From: Mesorhizobium shangrilense | GTDB lineage: Bacteria; Pseudomonadota; Alphaproteobacteria; Rhizobiales; Rhizobiaceae | NCBI RefSeq assembly: GCF_040537815.1 | Contig: NZ_JBEWSZ010000001.1 | Span: 2,542,001-2,606,000, forward strand | Length of the DNA stretch: 64,000 bases | Direction: 5' to 3' | Part shown: positions 39,768-49,051 of the stretch, piece after piece | How the letters are laid out: each line of letters starts with the position of its first letter | Numbering within the stretch: the stretch's first letter is position 1 | The notes under the pieces: generated by a model | Told to the model about the DNA's origin: nothing | Database searches by the model: none | Seen by the model: only the letters and a program-made list of their open reading frames with translations | Made by a program: the position numbers and the translations under genes

Positions 39768-41180
39768 ATGAACAGCCTGATCGGCCAATTCGACATTTCT
39801 GACGATCGCATCAAGCAGATCGTCGCGGACACCATCAACGGCGCCGACGATGGCGAACTGTTCCTCGAATACAGCGAAAGCGAAGCGCTGATGTTCGACA
39901 ATGGCAAGCTGAAGACCGCAAACTTCAACACCGACCAGGGTTTTGGCCTGCGCGCCGTTGCCGGCGAAGCCAGCGGCTACGCCCATTCCAGTGACCTGTC
40001 CGAAGCCTCGCTGCTGCGCGCCGCGGACGCTGTTTCGACAGTCAAGGGCGGCTATTCCGGCACGCTTGCCGCGGCACCCGTCCGCACCAACCGCCATCTC
40101 TACGGCGACGAGAACCCGATCCCCTCGCCCTCCTTCGAAGCCAAGGCAAAACTGCTGCAGGAAATCGACGCCTGGCTGCGCGCCGAGGATCCGCGCGTGC
40201 GCCAGGTTTCGGCATCGCTGACCTCATCGTGGCAGCATGTCGAGATCGTGCGCGCCGACGGCCAGGTGGTGCGCGACATCCGCCCGCTGGTCAGAGTCAG
40301 CGTTTCGGTCGTCGTCGGCGACGGCGACCGGCAGGAGAGTGGTTCCTACGGAATGGGCGGACGCAAGGCGTTTGGCGAATTCCTGGTCGAGGACAGCTGG
40401 AAGCACGCCGCCAAGGAAGCGCTGCGGCAAGCGCTCGTCAACCTGGAAGCCATTCCGGCACCAGCCGGTACCTTCGACATCGTGCTGTCGAGCGGCTGGC
40501 CGGGCGTCATGCTGCACGAGGCCGTTGGCCACGGATTGGAAGGCGACTTCAACCGCAAGAAGACCTCGGCCTTCGCTGGCCTGCTGGGCCAGCAAGTCGC
40601 CGCCAAGGGTGTGACCGTCGTCGACGACGGCACCATGCCCGAGCGGCGCGGCTCGCTCACCGTTGATGACGAAGGTACGCCTTCGGCCCGTAACGTGTTG
40701 ATCGAGGATGGCAAACTGGTCGGCTACATGCAGGATCGCCAGAACGCCCGGCTGATGGGCATGAAGGCCACCGGAAACGGCCGGCGCGAAGGCTATGCGC
40801 ATCAGCCCATGCCGCGCATGACCAACACCTTCATGACAGCGGGCGACATGGAGCCGGACGAGATCATCGCCTCGGTCAAGAACGGCATCTATGCCGTCTC
40901 CTTCGGCGGCGGCCAGGTCGACATCACGTCGGGAAAATTCGTGTTCGGCTGCACCGAGGCCTACATGATCGAGAACGGCAAGGTGACGCAGCCGATCAAG
41001 GGCGCCATGCTGATCGGCAACGGACCGGATGCCATGCACCGCGTTTCCATGATCGGCAATGACATGAAGCTCGATACCGGCATTGGCATGTGCGGCAAGG
41101 CCGGACAGGGCGTGCCGGTCGGCGTCGGCCAGCCGCATTTGCGCATGAACCAGATGACGGTGGGCGGCACCCGGGTTTGA
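39768..41180 (+). CDS. tldD: Metalloprotease TldD
   Basis: 470 aa. TldD/TldE is a heterodimeric zinc protease that degrades unfolded small peptides and, in some bacteria, CcdA antitoxin or microcin leaders. The zinc motif H-E-x3-H is in VMLHEAVGHGLEGDFNR. Start ATG at 39768 chosen because upstream codons do not match the family. TldE is not in the window. Confidence 0.95.
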   Translation: MNSLIGQFDISDDRIKQIVADTINGADDGELFLEYSESEALMFDNGKLKTANFNTDQGFGLRAVAGEASGYAHSSDLSEASLLRAADAVSTVKGGYSGTLAAAPVRTNRHLYGDENPIPSPSFEAKAKLLQEIDAWLRAEDPRVRQVSASLTSSWQHVEIVRADGQVVRDIRPLVRVSVSVVVGDGDRQESGSYGMGGRKAFGEFLVEDSWKHAAKEALRQALVNLEAIPAPAGTFDIVLSSGWPGVMLHEAVGHGLEGDFNRKKTSAFAGLLGQQVAAKGVTVVDDGTMPERRGSLTVDDEGTPSARNVLIEDGKLVGYMQDRQNARLMGMKATGNGRREGYAHQPMPRMTNTFMTAGDMEPDEIIASVKNGIYAVSFGGGQVDITSGKFVFGCTEAYMIENGKVTQPIKGAMLIGNGPDAMHRVSMIGNDMKLDTGIGMCGKAGQGVPVGVGQPHLRMNQMTVGGTRV

Positions 41181-41189
41181 AGGCAAGCG
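41112..41189 (+). terminator. Hairpin downstream of tldD (stem 41105-41112 pairs with 41189-41196)
   Basis: Coordinates listed here are superseded by the following entry; the stem is the one described there. Confidence 0.01.
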
Positions 41190-41212
41190 TGAAACGGCTA
41201 TCGTCGTTTCAC
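41189..41212 (+). terminator. Hairpin downstream of tldD
   Basis: GTGAAACG / CGTTTCAC, a perfect 8-bp stem with an 8-base loop, begins eight bases after the tldD stop and ends about 31 bp before the sirtuin ATG. There is no T-tract, so it may be a weak terminator or an mRNA-end stabiliser. Confidence 0.45.
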
Positions 41213-41243
41213 CTGTCAATCATCTGAGCGTCGTTTTCACGCC

Positions 41244-41951
41244 ATGCCCGGTTCCAATCTTGTCATCCTCACCGGCGCTGGCATTTCGGCAGAGTCGGGC
41301 ATCGCGACCTTCCGCGATTCCGACGGCGTGTGGGCGAAATACGACCTTCAGGATGTGGCAACACCTCAAGGTTTTGCTCGCGACCCGGCGAAGGTGCATG
41401 AGTTCTACAACATGCGGCGCCGGCAGATGAGTGAAGTCATGCCGAACGCGGCTCATATCGCACTGGCGAGGCTCGAGCTGGAATTTTCGGGTGATTTCCT
41501 GCTGGTCACGCAAAACATCGACGACTTACACGAGCGAGCCGGTTCGAAGAACCTGATCCATATGCACGGCGAATTGCGGCGCGCACTTTGCCAGGAGTGC
41601 GACACCAGCAGTTTGTGGCACGACGACTTGTCGGCACTTTCGCACTGCCCGGTCTGCAGTGCCGATGGGCAACTGAGACCCGACGTCGTCTGGTTCGGCG
41701 AGATGCCATACCAAATGGAACGAATCGGTGAGGCATTGTCGCGCTGCGACCTGTTCGTGGCCATCGGAACCAGCGGCAGCGTCTATCCGGCCGCAGGCTT
41801 CGTGGAGGAAGCACGTTCCGCAGGGGCGTGTACGGTCGAACTCAACCTCAAATGCGCTGGCTGGGCTTCCCGATTCTCGGAACAACATGAGGGGCCGGCC
41901 ACCGAAGCCGTGCCGGCTTTCGTAGAGCGCATCCTTGCAGGCACCGGTTGA
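41244..41951 (+). CDS. NAD-dependent protein deacylase (sirtuin, class III)
   Basis: 235 aa. NAD-binding GAGISAESGIATFRD, catalytic His in HMHGELRRALC, and zinc ligands CQEC and CPVC. The Y-x2-R pair (FYNMRRRQ) that in SIRT5/CobB-type enzymes favours succinyl- and malonyl-lysine is present, so desuccinylation as well as deacetylation is expected. Follows tldD by 63 bp. Confidence 0.94.
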   Translation: MPGSNLVILTGAGISAESGIATFRDSDGVWAKYDLQDVATPQGFARDPAKVHEFYNMRRRQMSEVMPNAAHIALARLELEFSGDFLLVTQNIDDLHERAGSKNLIHMHGELRRALCQECDTSSLWHDDLSALSHCPVCSADGQLRPDVVWFGEMPYQMERIGEALSRCDLFVAIGTSGSVYPAAGFVEEARSAGACTVELNLKCAGWASRFSEQHEGPATEAVPAFVERILAGTG

Positions 41952-41966
41952 AATCGTGCCTTGACC

Positions 41967-42009
41967 TTGAAGCCGACAAGACTTTCGTCTATCTTACAGC
42001 CGTCTTACA
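41967..42009 (+). promoter_or_regulatory. Promoter and direct-repeat operator of the toxin-antitoxin pair
   Basis: TTGAAG (41967-41972) and TATCTT (41990-41995) with 17-bp spacing form a plausible promoter. Two direct copies of TCTTACA (41992-41998 and 42003-42009), 11 bp apart or one helical turn, overlap the -10 and start site, where an AbrB-type antitoxin could autoregulate. Confidence 0.45.
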
Positions 42010-42024
42010 TTGAAGGGCGACATC

Positions 42025-42300
42025 ATGGCCGCTCCAGATAAGCTGACGACCATTGTCTCTACCAAGGGACAGGTAATCCTGCCCAGTTCGATCCGGAAGC
42101 GCAGGGAATGGGGTGCCGGCACGCGCCTCCTGGTCGAAGATACCGCGGAGGGTGTGCTGCTGAAAGCTACCCCGGCCTTTATCGAGACGCGGCCTGAGGA
42201 TGTGTTTTCATCCCTTCCCAACGGCGGTAGGCCGAAGACGCTTGAAGAAATGGATGCCGGCGTGCTTGCCGAAGCGCGGCGACGCCATGCTCGCGATTGA
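42025..42300 (+). CDS. AbrB/SpoVT-type antitoxin (VapB)
   Basis: 91 aa. N-terminal swapped-hairpin DNA-binding domain (TTIVSTKGQVILPSSIRKRREWG, residues about 8-30, shown here by its core TKGQVILPSSIRKR), then a C-terminal toxin-neutralising tail. GAAGGG lies seven bases before the ATG at 42025. Overlaps the PIN-domain toxin gene by 14 bp. This is a classical VapBC arrangement; antitoxin role inferred from family and context. Confidence 0.88.
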   Translation: MAAPDKLTTIVSTKGQVILPSSIRKRREWGAGTRLLVEDTAEGVLLKATPAFIETRPEDVFSSLPNGGRPKTLEEMDAGVLAEARRRHARD

Positions 42301-42667
42301 TACCAACCTGGTCGTCCGTTATCTGACAGGCGATCATCCCGAGCAATCTCCCCGCGCCCGGGTGTTGATCGACGGTCAAGCAGTCTTCGTCGCCGTCACG
42401 GTAATCCTAGAGGCCGAATGGGTCTTGCGTAGCGCATATGGTTATGCGCCGCCTGAGATCATCCGTGCGTTACGGGCATTCGGCGGACTCCCCACGGTGG
42501 AACTAGAGGACGAGGCGGTGGTGTCGTCGGCGCTCGACCTCGCGGAGAAGGGGATGGATTTCGCTGACGCGCTTCATCTGGGAAAATCCGTCCATTGTGT
42601 GAGCTTCGCCACCTTCGATCGCAAGCTCGTCAAGGCTGCAGGGCATGAGAACGTGCAAGAGGCATAG
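42287..42667 (+). CDS. PIN-domain toxin (VapC-type ribonuclease)
   Basis: 126 aa. PIN-domain acidic residues are visible: Asp5 in MLAIDTNLVVRYL, Glu42/44 in ILEAEWVLR, Asp91/94 in DFADALHL and Asp111 in ATFDRKL. Such toxins cleave tRNA or rRNA when freed from antitoxin. Starts inside the end of the antitoxin gene. Length is normal, so it looks intact. Confidence 0.9.
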   Translation: MLAIDTNLVVRYLTGDHPEQSPRARVLIDGQAVFVAVTVILEAEWVLRSAYGYAPPEIIRALRAFGGLPTVELEDEAVVSSALDLAEKGMDFADALHLGKSVHCVSFATFDRKLVKAAGHENVQEA

Positions 42668-42688
42668 CGCCAGTTATACGCATTCTAG

Positions 42689-42704
42689 CCCAACGGATAT
42701 TGGG
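42689..42704. terminator. Weak hairpin between convergent vapC and RNA methyltransferase genes
   Basis: CCCAA-CGGATA-TTGGG, 5-bp stem, lies between the two stop codons. No T-tract is present in either direction. Confidence 0.3.
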
Positions 42705-42709
42705 ATCAC

Positions 42710-43945
42710 TTAGCGCCTTCTTTTCGGCTTCTCCAGCAGCGCCACCGCCTCGACGTGTGGCGACCACAGGAACTGGTCGATCGGCGTCACGCTTTTCAAG
42801 GTGTAGCCGCCGTCGAGCAGGATGCGCAAATCTCGCGCGAGCGTCACCGGATTGCAGGACACCGCCGCGACAAGCGGAACATCCGAGCGGGCGATCTGCT
42901 TCGACTGGTCCTCTGCCCCCGCGCGGGGCGGATCGAAGACAAGACCGTCGAAGGCGTTCAACTCCTTGAAGGTGAGCGGCCGGCGGAACAGGTCGCGGCG
43001 TTCGCCCGTCACCCGCTTCAGGCCCGTCGCGAAGCGCGATCCCCTATCAAGAGCCGAAAGGGCTGCCGCGTCACCTTCGACCGCATGGACCTCCGACTTC
43101 GCTGCAAGCCGCAGCGCAAAGCTGCCGCAACCGGCGAAAAGGTCGGTGATCTTCTTGGCGCGCTTCAGGTGGGCGCCGACGATATCGGCCATGGTCTGCT
43201 CGGCGGCCTCGGTCGCCTGCAGGAAGGCGCCGGGCGGCACGGCCACAGCGACGCTGCCGAACATGACCACCGGCTTCCTTGGCTCGATGATGATCTCGTC
43301 ATCGATGGACAGCCTGGCAAAGCCCTGCGCGATGACAAAATTGGCGGCGATACGGCGCTGGTGTTCGCCAAGCTTGCCGGACTCATGCACAGCGATATCA
43401 AGGCCCGAGCCGGTCACAGTGACGGCCAGCCGGAACGATTTGGTGGTGGCGCATACCAGCTCGGCGAGCGCCTTCAGCTGACCCAGCGCGCCGACGATCT
43501 CGGGCAGAGAGATCGGGCATTCCGATATGGAGATGATCTCCGGCGACAGGTGGCGATTGAAGCCGAGCGCCATGCCTGTTTCGGTACGCCGGGCGGCAAG
43601 CACGACACGGCGGCGCGTGTGTGGTGCGCAGGCGACCAGTTCGCCGATGTCGCAGTCGATGCCCTTCAAGGCGTGCACCACCTTGTCGCGTTTCCACTGG
43701 CGATAGGCATCGGCCTCGAAATGCTGGAGCGCGCAACCGCCACATTCCGTGAAATGGCGGCAGGCGGGATCGATGCGCAGCGGCGAGGCCTCCAGCACAG
43801 CCATCAGCGTGGCGCGATCCCCCTGGCGCGCGGCGGTGACGACCTCTCCGGGCAGCGTGAACGGAATGAAAAGATCGCCGCCTTCGGTCTCGGCGATGCC
43901 GTCGCCCTGGGCGCCAAGTTTTCTGATGGTGAAGCGTGCGCTCAT
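42710..43945 (-). CDS. Class I SAM-dependent RNA (uracil-5-)methyltransferase, RumA/TrmA-like
   Basis: 411 aa. N-terminal TRAM-like region, Fe-S cysteines (CRHFTECGGCALQHF), SAM fold with DLFAGCGSFALRLA and the catalytic Cys in AAVSCNPVTLARDL preceded by VFDPPRAGAEDQ. Target is a uridine in 23S rRNA or tRNA, not determinable here. ATG at 43945 overlaps the tlyA stop (ATGA). Confidence 0.92.
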   Translation of the reverse strand: MSARFTIRKLGAQGDGIAETEGGDLFIPFTLPGEVVTAARQGDRATLMAVLEASPLRIDPACRHFTECGGCALQHFEADAYRQWKRDKVVHALKGIDCDIGELVACAPHTRRRVVLAARRTETGMALGFNRHLSPEIISISECPISLPEIVGALGQLKALAELVCATTKSFRLAVTVTGSGLDIAVHESGKLGEHQRRIAANFVIAQGFARLSIDDEIIIEPRKPVVMFGSVAVAVPPGAFLQATEAAEQTMADIVGAHLKRAKKITDLFAGCGSFALRLAAKSEVHAVEGDAAALSALDRGSRFATGLKRVTGERRDLFRRPLTFKELNAFDGLVFDPPRAGAEDQSKQIARSDVPLVAAVSCNPVTLARDLRILLDGGYTLKSVTPIDQFLWSPHVEAVALLEKPKRRR

Positions 43946-44706
43946 CGATCCTTGATCCCACCCAGCAGGAATTCGCGATTGCCGTCGCCGCCTTCGATGG
44001 GCGACAGGTGCAGCCCGAGCGAACGCCAGCCGGGAACGGCGTCCAGCCAATCCTGCAGCAGGCCGGCGACACGGGCGGCATCGTAGGGATCCTTCAACAG
44101 GCCACCCTTGCCGATCGCCTCCCTGCCCGCCTCGAACTGCGGCTTGACCAGGAACACAGCACCCGCACCGGGCCTGGCGATGGCGAGCGCCGGCGGCAGC
44201 GCCAGTTTCAGCGAGATGAAGCTGACATCCGAAACGATGAAGTCAGGAATGCGGTCGCCGAGATCGGCGACAGTCAGATCGCGGGCGTTCAGGCCCTCGA
44301 TGACCGTCACACGCGGATCTCCGCCAATATCGGGATGCATCTGCCCATGGCCAACATCGAGAGCCGTGACATGGGAAGCGCCGCGTTCGAGCAAGACCTG
44401 GGTGAACCCGCCAGTCGAGGCGCCGATGTCGAGCGCCTCGCGGCCAGCCGGATTGAAACCGAAATGGTCGAGCCCCGCGATCAGCTTGAGCGCCGCACGC
44501 GAAACGTAGCCCTGGGCGGGATCATCGACAGCAATGACGCATTGGCGCTGCACGGTCTGACCGGGCTTGCGGGCAAGGACGCCGTCAACCGTCACCGTGC
44601 CGCGTTCGACCGCGTCACGGGCACGCGAGCGGCTGGCAAACAGGCCGCGCCCGACGAGGAGTTCGTCGAGCCGCTGGCGTGTGCTGGCTGGCTGCGGGGA
44701 GTTCAT
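43942..44706 (-). CDS. tlyA: TlyA-family rRNA 2'-O-methyltransferase
   Basis: 254 aa. N-terminal S4 RNA-binding domain (RLDELLVGRGLFASRSRARD), then an FtsJ-like methyltransferase with SAM motif ALDIGASTGGFTQVLLERGA and SDVSFISLKLALP. TlyA methylates 16S and 23S rRNA cytidines in mycobacteria; here function is by homology. The ATG at 44706 is one of two possible (44715); neither has a clear ribosome site. Confidence 0.92.
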   Translation of the reverse strand: MNSPQPASTRQRLDELLVGRGLFASRSRARDAVERGTVTVDGVLARKPGQTVQRQCVIAVDDPAQGYVSRAALKLIAGLDHFGFNPAGREALDIGASTGGFTQVLLERGASHVTALDVGHGQMHPDIGGDPRVTVIEGLNARDLTVADLGDRIPDFIVSDVSFISLKLALPPALAIARPGAGAVFLVKPQFEAGREAIGKGGLLKDPYDAARVAGLLQDWLDAVPGWRSLGLHLSPIEGGDGNREFLLGGIKDR

Positions 44707-44876
44707 GACCTTCATTGGCGAAAGCCGGCGGCGAAGGCAAGGACATTGAGGCGTGACGAGGATATCGACGCAAGACGGGTGATCGCAAACGCCACTGCCG
44801 AGCGTGTTGAATATCGCTCGTGGGATCGGGCACAATGCCAGCGACGAGGTGCCGTTGCTATTGGTGAGGAAGCGGG

Positions 44877-45278
44877 ATGCTGACCGGACGTTGCCACTGT
44901 GGTGCTGCTCACTGGACCCTGGAGGGTGATCCAGGGTCGATCACGGCCTGCAATTGCACGCTTTGCAGTCGCTATGGTGCGCTCTGGGCCTACGACTATG
45001 TCGACGAACGCATCCGCGTTGCGGGATCGATGAGCGTCTACAGGCGCGCCGGACAGGAAGCTCCTTCGCTCGAGATCCTGTTCTGCCCGACATGCGGCTG
45101 CGTCCTGGCCTGGCGTGGTTTGCGCGCAAGCTCCACCGGCCGGACCCGGATCGCCGTCAATGTCAGGCTTGCGCCTCCCGAGGCCGTAGCCGACCTCGCA
45201 ATCGACCATTTCGATGGCCTTGAGACATTCGAGGATCTGCCGGGCGACGGCCGCTGCGTACGCGATATGTGGTTCTAG
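44877..45278 (+). CDS. GFA (glutathione-dependent formaldehyde-activating) family protein
   Basis: 133 aa. Zinc ligands in GRCHCGAAHW, CNCTLCSRYG and FCPTCGCVLAWRG match the Mss4-like GFA fold. True formaldehyde-activating activity is rarely shown for these short members. Its TAG stop and that of the minus-strand gene share the four bases CTAG. Confidence 0.9.
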   Translation: MLTGRCHCGAAHWTLEGDPGSITACNCTLCSRYGALWAYDYVDERIRVAGSMSVYRRAGQEAPSLEILFCPTCGCVLAWRGLRASSTGRTRIAVNVRLAPPEAVADLAIDHFDGLETFEDLPGDGRCVRDMWF

Positions 45279-45565
45279 AAAATCGTCCGCGAGACCTGGC
45301 GCTCGACAGCCGGCGTCAGACCGTCATTGCCGGAAGCTTCCTTGTGCGGCTCGGCTGCGGCGGGCACGGCCGAGGCCGGCGTGGCATCCGGCAGGACGAC
45401 CAATTGAGGAACCTGCTTGTAGGAGAAGCCGCCACGGATGCCGCCGATCTTGCCGGCGACGATGTCCTTCACCGCTTTTTCGAGGTTGCGGTCATAGCGC
45501 GTTTCGGCTCCTGCCGGTGCGCCGACAGCCAGCAAGAAGGCCATGGCGCCCAGAAACGTCTTCAT
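45275..45565 (-). CDS. Small secreted protein of unknown function
   Basis: 96 aa. Signal peptide about 1-21 (FLGAMAFLLAVGAPAGAE), then ETRYDRNLEKAVKDIVAGKIGG and FSYKQVPQLVVLPD. Family not recognised. It reads toward the GFA gene, and a perfect CtrA-type box lies about 92-106 bp upstream of its ATG, so cell-cycle control is possible. Confidence 0.75.
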   Translation of the reverse strand: MKTFLGAMAFLLAVGAPAGAETRYDRNLEKAVKDIVAGKIGGIRGGFSYKQVPQLVVLPDATPASAVPAAAEPHKEASGNDGLTPAVERQVSRTIF

Positions 45566-45656
45566 TCTCGCTGTCTCCCTGCCTGGGGCGATTTCTAGCA
45601 GGGCGCCGTTGAAAAACGGCCAAGAGACACGGTAAGCAAAGCACCAAAATGCAGCG

Positions 45657-45671
45657 TTAACAATGCGTTAA
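45657..45671. promoter_or_regulatory. CtrA-type binding box
   Basis: TTAA-CAATGCG-TTAA matches the full CtrA consensus TTAA-N7-TTAA of alphaproteobacteria. It lies between dxs and the small secreted protein gene, upstream of the latter. Confidence 0.6.
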
Positions 45672-45714
45672 GAGATCAGGCGAGCAATCTGATTCAAGCC
45701 CTTGAGGTTTTGAG

Positions 45715-47628
45715 TCAGGCGCGCTGTGCGCGGGCTGCGTGCCCAAGCGCGGTGAATACGGTGCGCACGATGCCGGCGGCGTCCAGTCCCGCATCGGCAT
45801 ACATCTTCTCGGGCTTGGCGTGATCGGTGAACGCGTCGGGCAGCACCAGCGGCCGGACTTTCAGGCCGCTTTCCAGCAATCCGTCATGGGCGAGGAACTG
45901 CAGCACATGGCTGGCGAAGCCGCCGACCGCGCCCTCCTCCACCGTGACCAGAACCTCATGCGAGCGAGCCAGCCGCCGGATCAGATCCTCGTCGAGCGGC
46001 TTGGCGAAACGAGCGTCGGCGACCGTGGTGGAAAGCCCTGCCGCGCCAAGTTCTTCGGCTGCCATGAGACAATCCTGCAACCGCGTACCGAAGGAAAGCA
46101 AGGCAACCTTGGTGCCCTCCCTGACGATGCGCCCTTTGCCGATCTCGAGAACCGAGCCACGCTCCGGCATGTCGACGCCGACGCCGTTGCCGCGCGGATA
46201 ACGGAAGGCGATCGGGCCGTCATCGTAGCTTGCCGCGGTGCGTACCATGTGGCGAAGCTCGGCTTCATCCGCCGCCGCCATCACCACAAAACCGGGCAGC
46301 GTTGCCAGGAAGGTGGTGTCGAAGGCGCCGCAATGGGTGGCGCCATCGGCGCCGACGAAACCGGCGCGATCGATGGGGAAACGCACCGGCAGCTTCTGGA
46401 TCGCGACGTCGTGGACGACCTGATCGTAGGCGCGCTGCAGGAAGGTCGAATAGATGGCGGCAAAAGGCTTGTAGCCTTCGGTGGCGAGACCTGCGGCGAA
46501 GGTCACCGCATGCTGCTCGGCAATGCCGACATCGAAGGTCCTTGACGGGAACGCCTCACCGAACAGATCGAGGCCGGTGCCGCTGGGCATGGCGGCGGTC
46601 ACGGCCACGATACGATCGTCCTCACGGCCCTCCTGGATCAGGCTTTCGGCGAAGACCTTGGTGTAGGCCGGCGCATTGGCAGGAGCCTTGGCCTGCGCGC
46701 CGGTGATGACGTCGAACTTGTTGACGCCATGATATTTGTCAGCGGCGGCTTCCGCCGGCGCGTAACCCTTGCCTTTCTGGGTGACGACATGGATCAGCAC
46801 CGGGCCCTTGCCATTGTCGCGTACGTTCTTCAGCACCGGGATAAGGTGCTCCAGATTGTGCCCGTCGATCGGGCCTATATGATAGAAACCCAGTTCCTCG
46901 AACAGCGTGCCGCCCGTGACGTAGCCGCGCGCATGCTCGACCGCTCTGGTGATCGCACGATCGGCGCGTTTGCCGAGATAGGAGGTCAGCTTCTTGCCGA
47001 AATCGCGGAGACCGACATAGGTCTTGCCTGATGCCAGGCGCGCCAGATAGGCGCTCATGGCGCCGGTTGGTGGCGCGATCGACATGTCGTTGTCGTTGAG
47101 GATGACGATCAAGCGGGCATCGAGCGCGCCGGCATTGTTCATCGCCTCATAGGCCATCCCGGCCGACATGGAGCCGTCGCCGATGATGGCGATGACGTTG
47201 TTGCGTCCTCCCGACAGGTCGCGGGCGACGGCCATGCCAAGGCCGGCGGAGATCGAGGTCGATGAATGCGCGGCGCCGAAGGGATCATATTCGCTTTCGA
47301 CGCGCCGGGTGAAGCCGGACAGGCCCCCTTCCTGCCGCAGCGTGCGGATACGGTCGCGGCGGCCGGTCAGGATCTTGTGCGGATAGGCCTGATGGCCGAC
47401 ATCCCAGATCAGCCGGTCATCCGGCGTGTTGAAGACGTAGTGCAGCGCGACCGTCAGTTCGACCACGCCCAGGCCGGCGCCGAGATGCCCGCCGGTGAGA
47501 GAAACCGCGTCGATGAGCTCGGCGCGAAGCTCGGATGCCAATTGCGGCAGATCGCTCTCGGCAAGCGTCCTCAGGTCAGCGGGGATGCGGACCTTGTCGA
47601 GAAGCGGCGTATGCAGCGTTGCGTTCAC
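45715..47628 (-). CDS. dxs: 1-deoxy-D-xylulose-5-phosphate synthase
   Basis: 637 aa. First step of the MEP pathway, joining pyruvate and glyceraldehyde-3-phosphate using thiamine diphosphate. Seen: [16 protein letters not shown], the ThDP motif [31 protein letters not shown] and the C-terminal transketolase domain. Length normal. Begins after pirin with an 87-bp gap. Confidence 0.97.
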   Translation of the reverse strand: MNATLHTPLLDKVRIPADLRTLAESDLPQLASELRAELIDAVSLTGGHLGAGLGVVELTVALHYVFNTPDDRLIWDVGHQAYPHKILTGRRDRIRTLRQEGGLSGFTRRVESEYDPFGAAHSSTSISAGLGMAVARDLSGGRNNVIAIIGDGSMSAGMAYEAMNNAGALDARLIVILNDNDMSIAPPTGAMSAYLARLASGKTYVGLRDFGKKLTSYLGKRADRAITRAVEHARGYVTGGTLFEELGFYHIGPIDGHNLEHLIPVLKNVRDNGKGPVLIHVVTQKGKGYAPAEAAADKYHGVNKFDVITGAQAKAPANAPAYTKVFAESLIQEGREDDRIVAVTAAMPSGTGLDLFGEAFPSRTFDVGIAEQHAVTFAAGLATEGYKPFAAIYSTFLQRAYDQVVHDVAIQKLPVRFPIDRAGFVGADGATHCGAFDTTFLATLPGFVVMAAADEAELRHMVRTAASYDDGPIAFRYPRGNGVGVDMPERGSVLEIGKGRIVREGTKVALLSFGTRLQDCLMAAEELGAAGLSTTVADARFAKPLDEDLIRRLARSHEVLVTVEEGAVGGFASHVLQFLAHDGLLESGLKVRPLVLPDAFTDHAKPEKMYADAGLDAAGIVRTVFTALGHAARAQRA

Positions 47629-47715
47629 GGGTGCTCAGGCTTTCTGTTCATCGGCGGGATAGGCCGCCGGCTGGCGAAAGTAAATGCGTGTCAGTGACGC
47701 GGATCAGCCGTGGCC

Positions 47716-48636
47716 CTAGCCTTCCGGCAGCGGAATGAATTCTTTCTCGTCTCCAGGAACGATATCGAAACGGCCCGTCTTCCATTCTTCCTTTGCCTGT
47801 TCGATGCGTTCCTTCGACGACGAGACGAAATTCCACCAGATGTAACGCTTCGAGCCGAGCGAGGCGCCGCCAAACAGCATGAAATGCGCCCCGCATTCCG
47901 ATGAAACGACGATCTCGTCACCGGGCCGGAACACCAGCAGGCGTTCCGCGGGAAAAACATCGCCGGAAATCGAGACATCGCCTTCCAGCGTGTAGATGGC
48001 ACGCTCCTCGGCATCGGCCGGGATTTTCACCTTGGCTCCGGGTGCCAGACGAAGGTCGGCATAGAGCGTGTCGGAGGCCGTCTTGACCGGCGACCGCAGG
48101 CCGGCGAAGTCGCCGATAACGACGCGTCCGCCGACGCCTTCGGTGCCGATCTCTGGAAGGCGCGAGGCAGCAGTATTCTCGAAAACCGGCGCCACTTCTT
48201 CCTTGTCGTCCGGCAGCGCCAGCCATGTCTGCAGGCCGGAAATCGACATCGGCGCTCCCCGCAACTCTTCCGGCGTGCGCTCGGAATGGACGATGCCGCG
48301 CCCGGCCGTCATCAGGTTCACGTCACCAGGCTGGATCACCATTTCGGTGCCGAGCGAATCGCGATGCCTGATCTTGCCGTCGAACAGATAGGTCACCGTC
48401 GACAGGCCGATATGTGGGTGCGGCCGGACGTCGAGCGCGTGGCCGGCCCGCAGGATCGCCGGCCCCATGCGATCGAAGAAGATGAAGGGACCGACCAGCC
48501 GCCGTTTGGCGGTCGGCAGAGCGCGGCGCACCTCAAAGCCGCCAATGTCCTTGGCGTTCGGGATCACCATCAGCTCGATCTGATCGCTGGCAAAGGCATC
48601 GCCGGCTTCAGGGTCTTTTCCGGGGAAGAAGCTCAT
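47716..48636 (-). CDS. Pirin family protein
   Basis: 306 aa, bicupin. Metal ligands are in HPHIGLSTVTYLFDGKIRHRD and AGRGIVHSERTPEE. Bacterial pirins include quercetin dioxygenase-like and regulatory proteins; the exact role is unknown. The ATG at 48636 is preceded by AGGAGAG. Ends 87 bp before dxs. Confidence 0.92.
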   Translation of the reverse strand: MSFFPGKDPEAGDAFASDQIELMVIPNAKDIGGFEVRRALPTAKRRLVGPFIFFDRMGPAILRAGHALDVRPHPHIGLSTVTYLFDGKIRHRDSLGTEMVIQPGDVNLMTAGRGIVHSERTPEELRGAPMSISGLQTWLALPDDKEEVAPVFENTAASRLPEIGTEGVGGRVVIGDFAGLRSPVKTASDTLYADLRLAPGAKVKIPADAEERAIYTLEGDVSISGDVFPAERLLVFRPGDEIVVSSECGAHFMLFGGASLGSKRYIWWNFVSSSKERIEQAKEEWKTGRFDIVPGDEKEFIPLPEG

Positions 48637-48674
48637 GAACTCTCCTGTCAGCCATTGTTGGCTGCTTGGCTGCA

Positions 48675-48941
48675 TCAAGCGAACCGGATCGCCGCCTTTG
48701 CCCGCAGTTTGGCCGCCACCTCTTCACGGTTGCGCGGATGCTGGTTGGTTTCAAGGGAATCGAGAAGCTCGCGCGCGGATGCGGCGATTGCTTCGACCGC
48801 ATGATCGAACGCGTGCTGGTTCTGCTTGGAGGGCCGCGTCGTTCCGCTCAGTTTGCGGACGAACTGGAGTGCCGCGTCGTGCACCTCGTCATTGGTTGCC
48901 GGCGGGTCAAAATTGAACAGGGTCTTGATATTTCTGCACAT
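48675..48941 (-). CDS. DUF2277 family protein
   Basis: 88 aa. MCRNIKTLFNFDPPAT, NDEVHDAALQFVRKLSGTTRPS and the alpha-helical remainder match DUF2277. Function unknown. On the same strand as pirin and xseB, 38 bp before the pirin ATG. Confidence 0.87.
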   Translation of the reverse strand: MCRNIKTLFNFDPPATNDEVHDAALQFVRKLSGTTRPSKQNQHAFDHAVEAIAASARELLDSLETNQHPRNREEVAAKLRAKAAIRFA

Positions 48942-49051
48942 CGCCTCCGAACCTCCTCTTGTCCTGGGGCCGTTTCAATCGGGACGAATTCTATCCTCGA
49001 TCATGATCATGTCCAAAACCCGATGAGGCGAAGCCGCGGTCCAGACGCGCC

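Noticed and set aside
41105..41112. The feature entry that lists reversed coordinates 41189-41112
   Set aside because: It is a drafting slip for the tldD hairpin; the correct hairpin is 41189-41212, arms 41189-41196 and 41205-41212, and the slip should be ignored.
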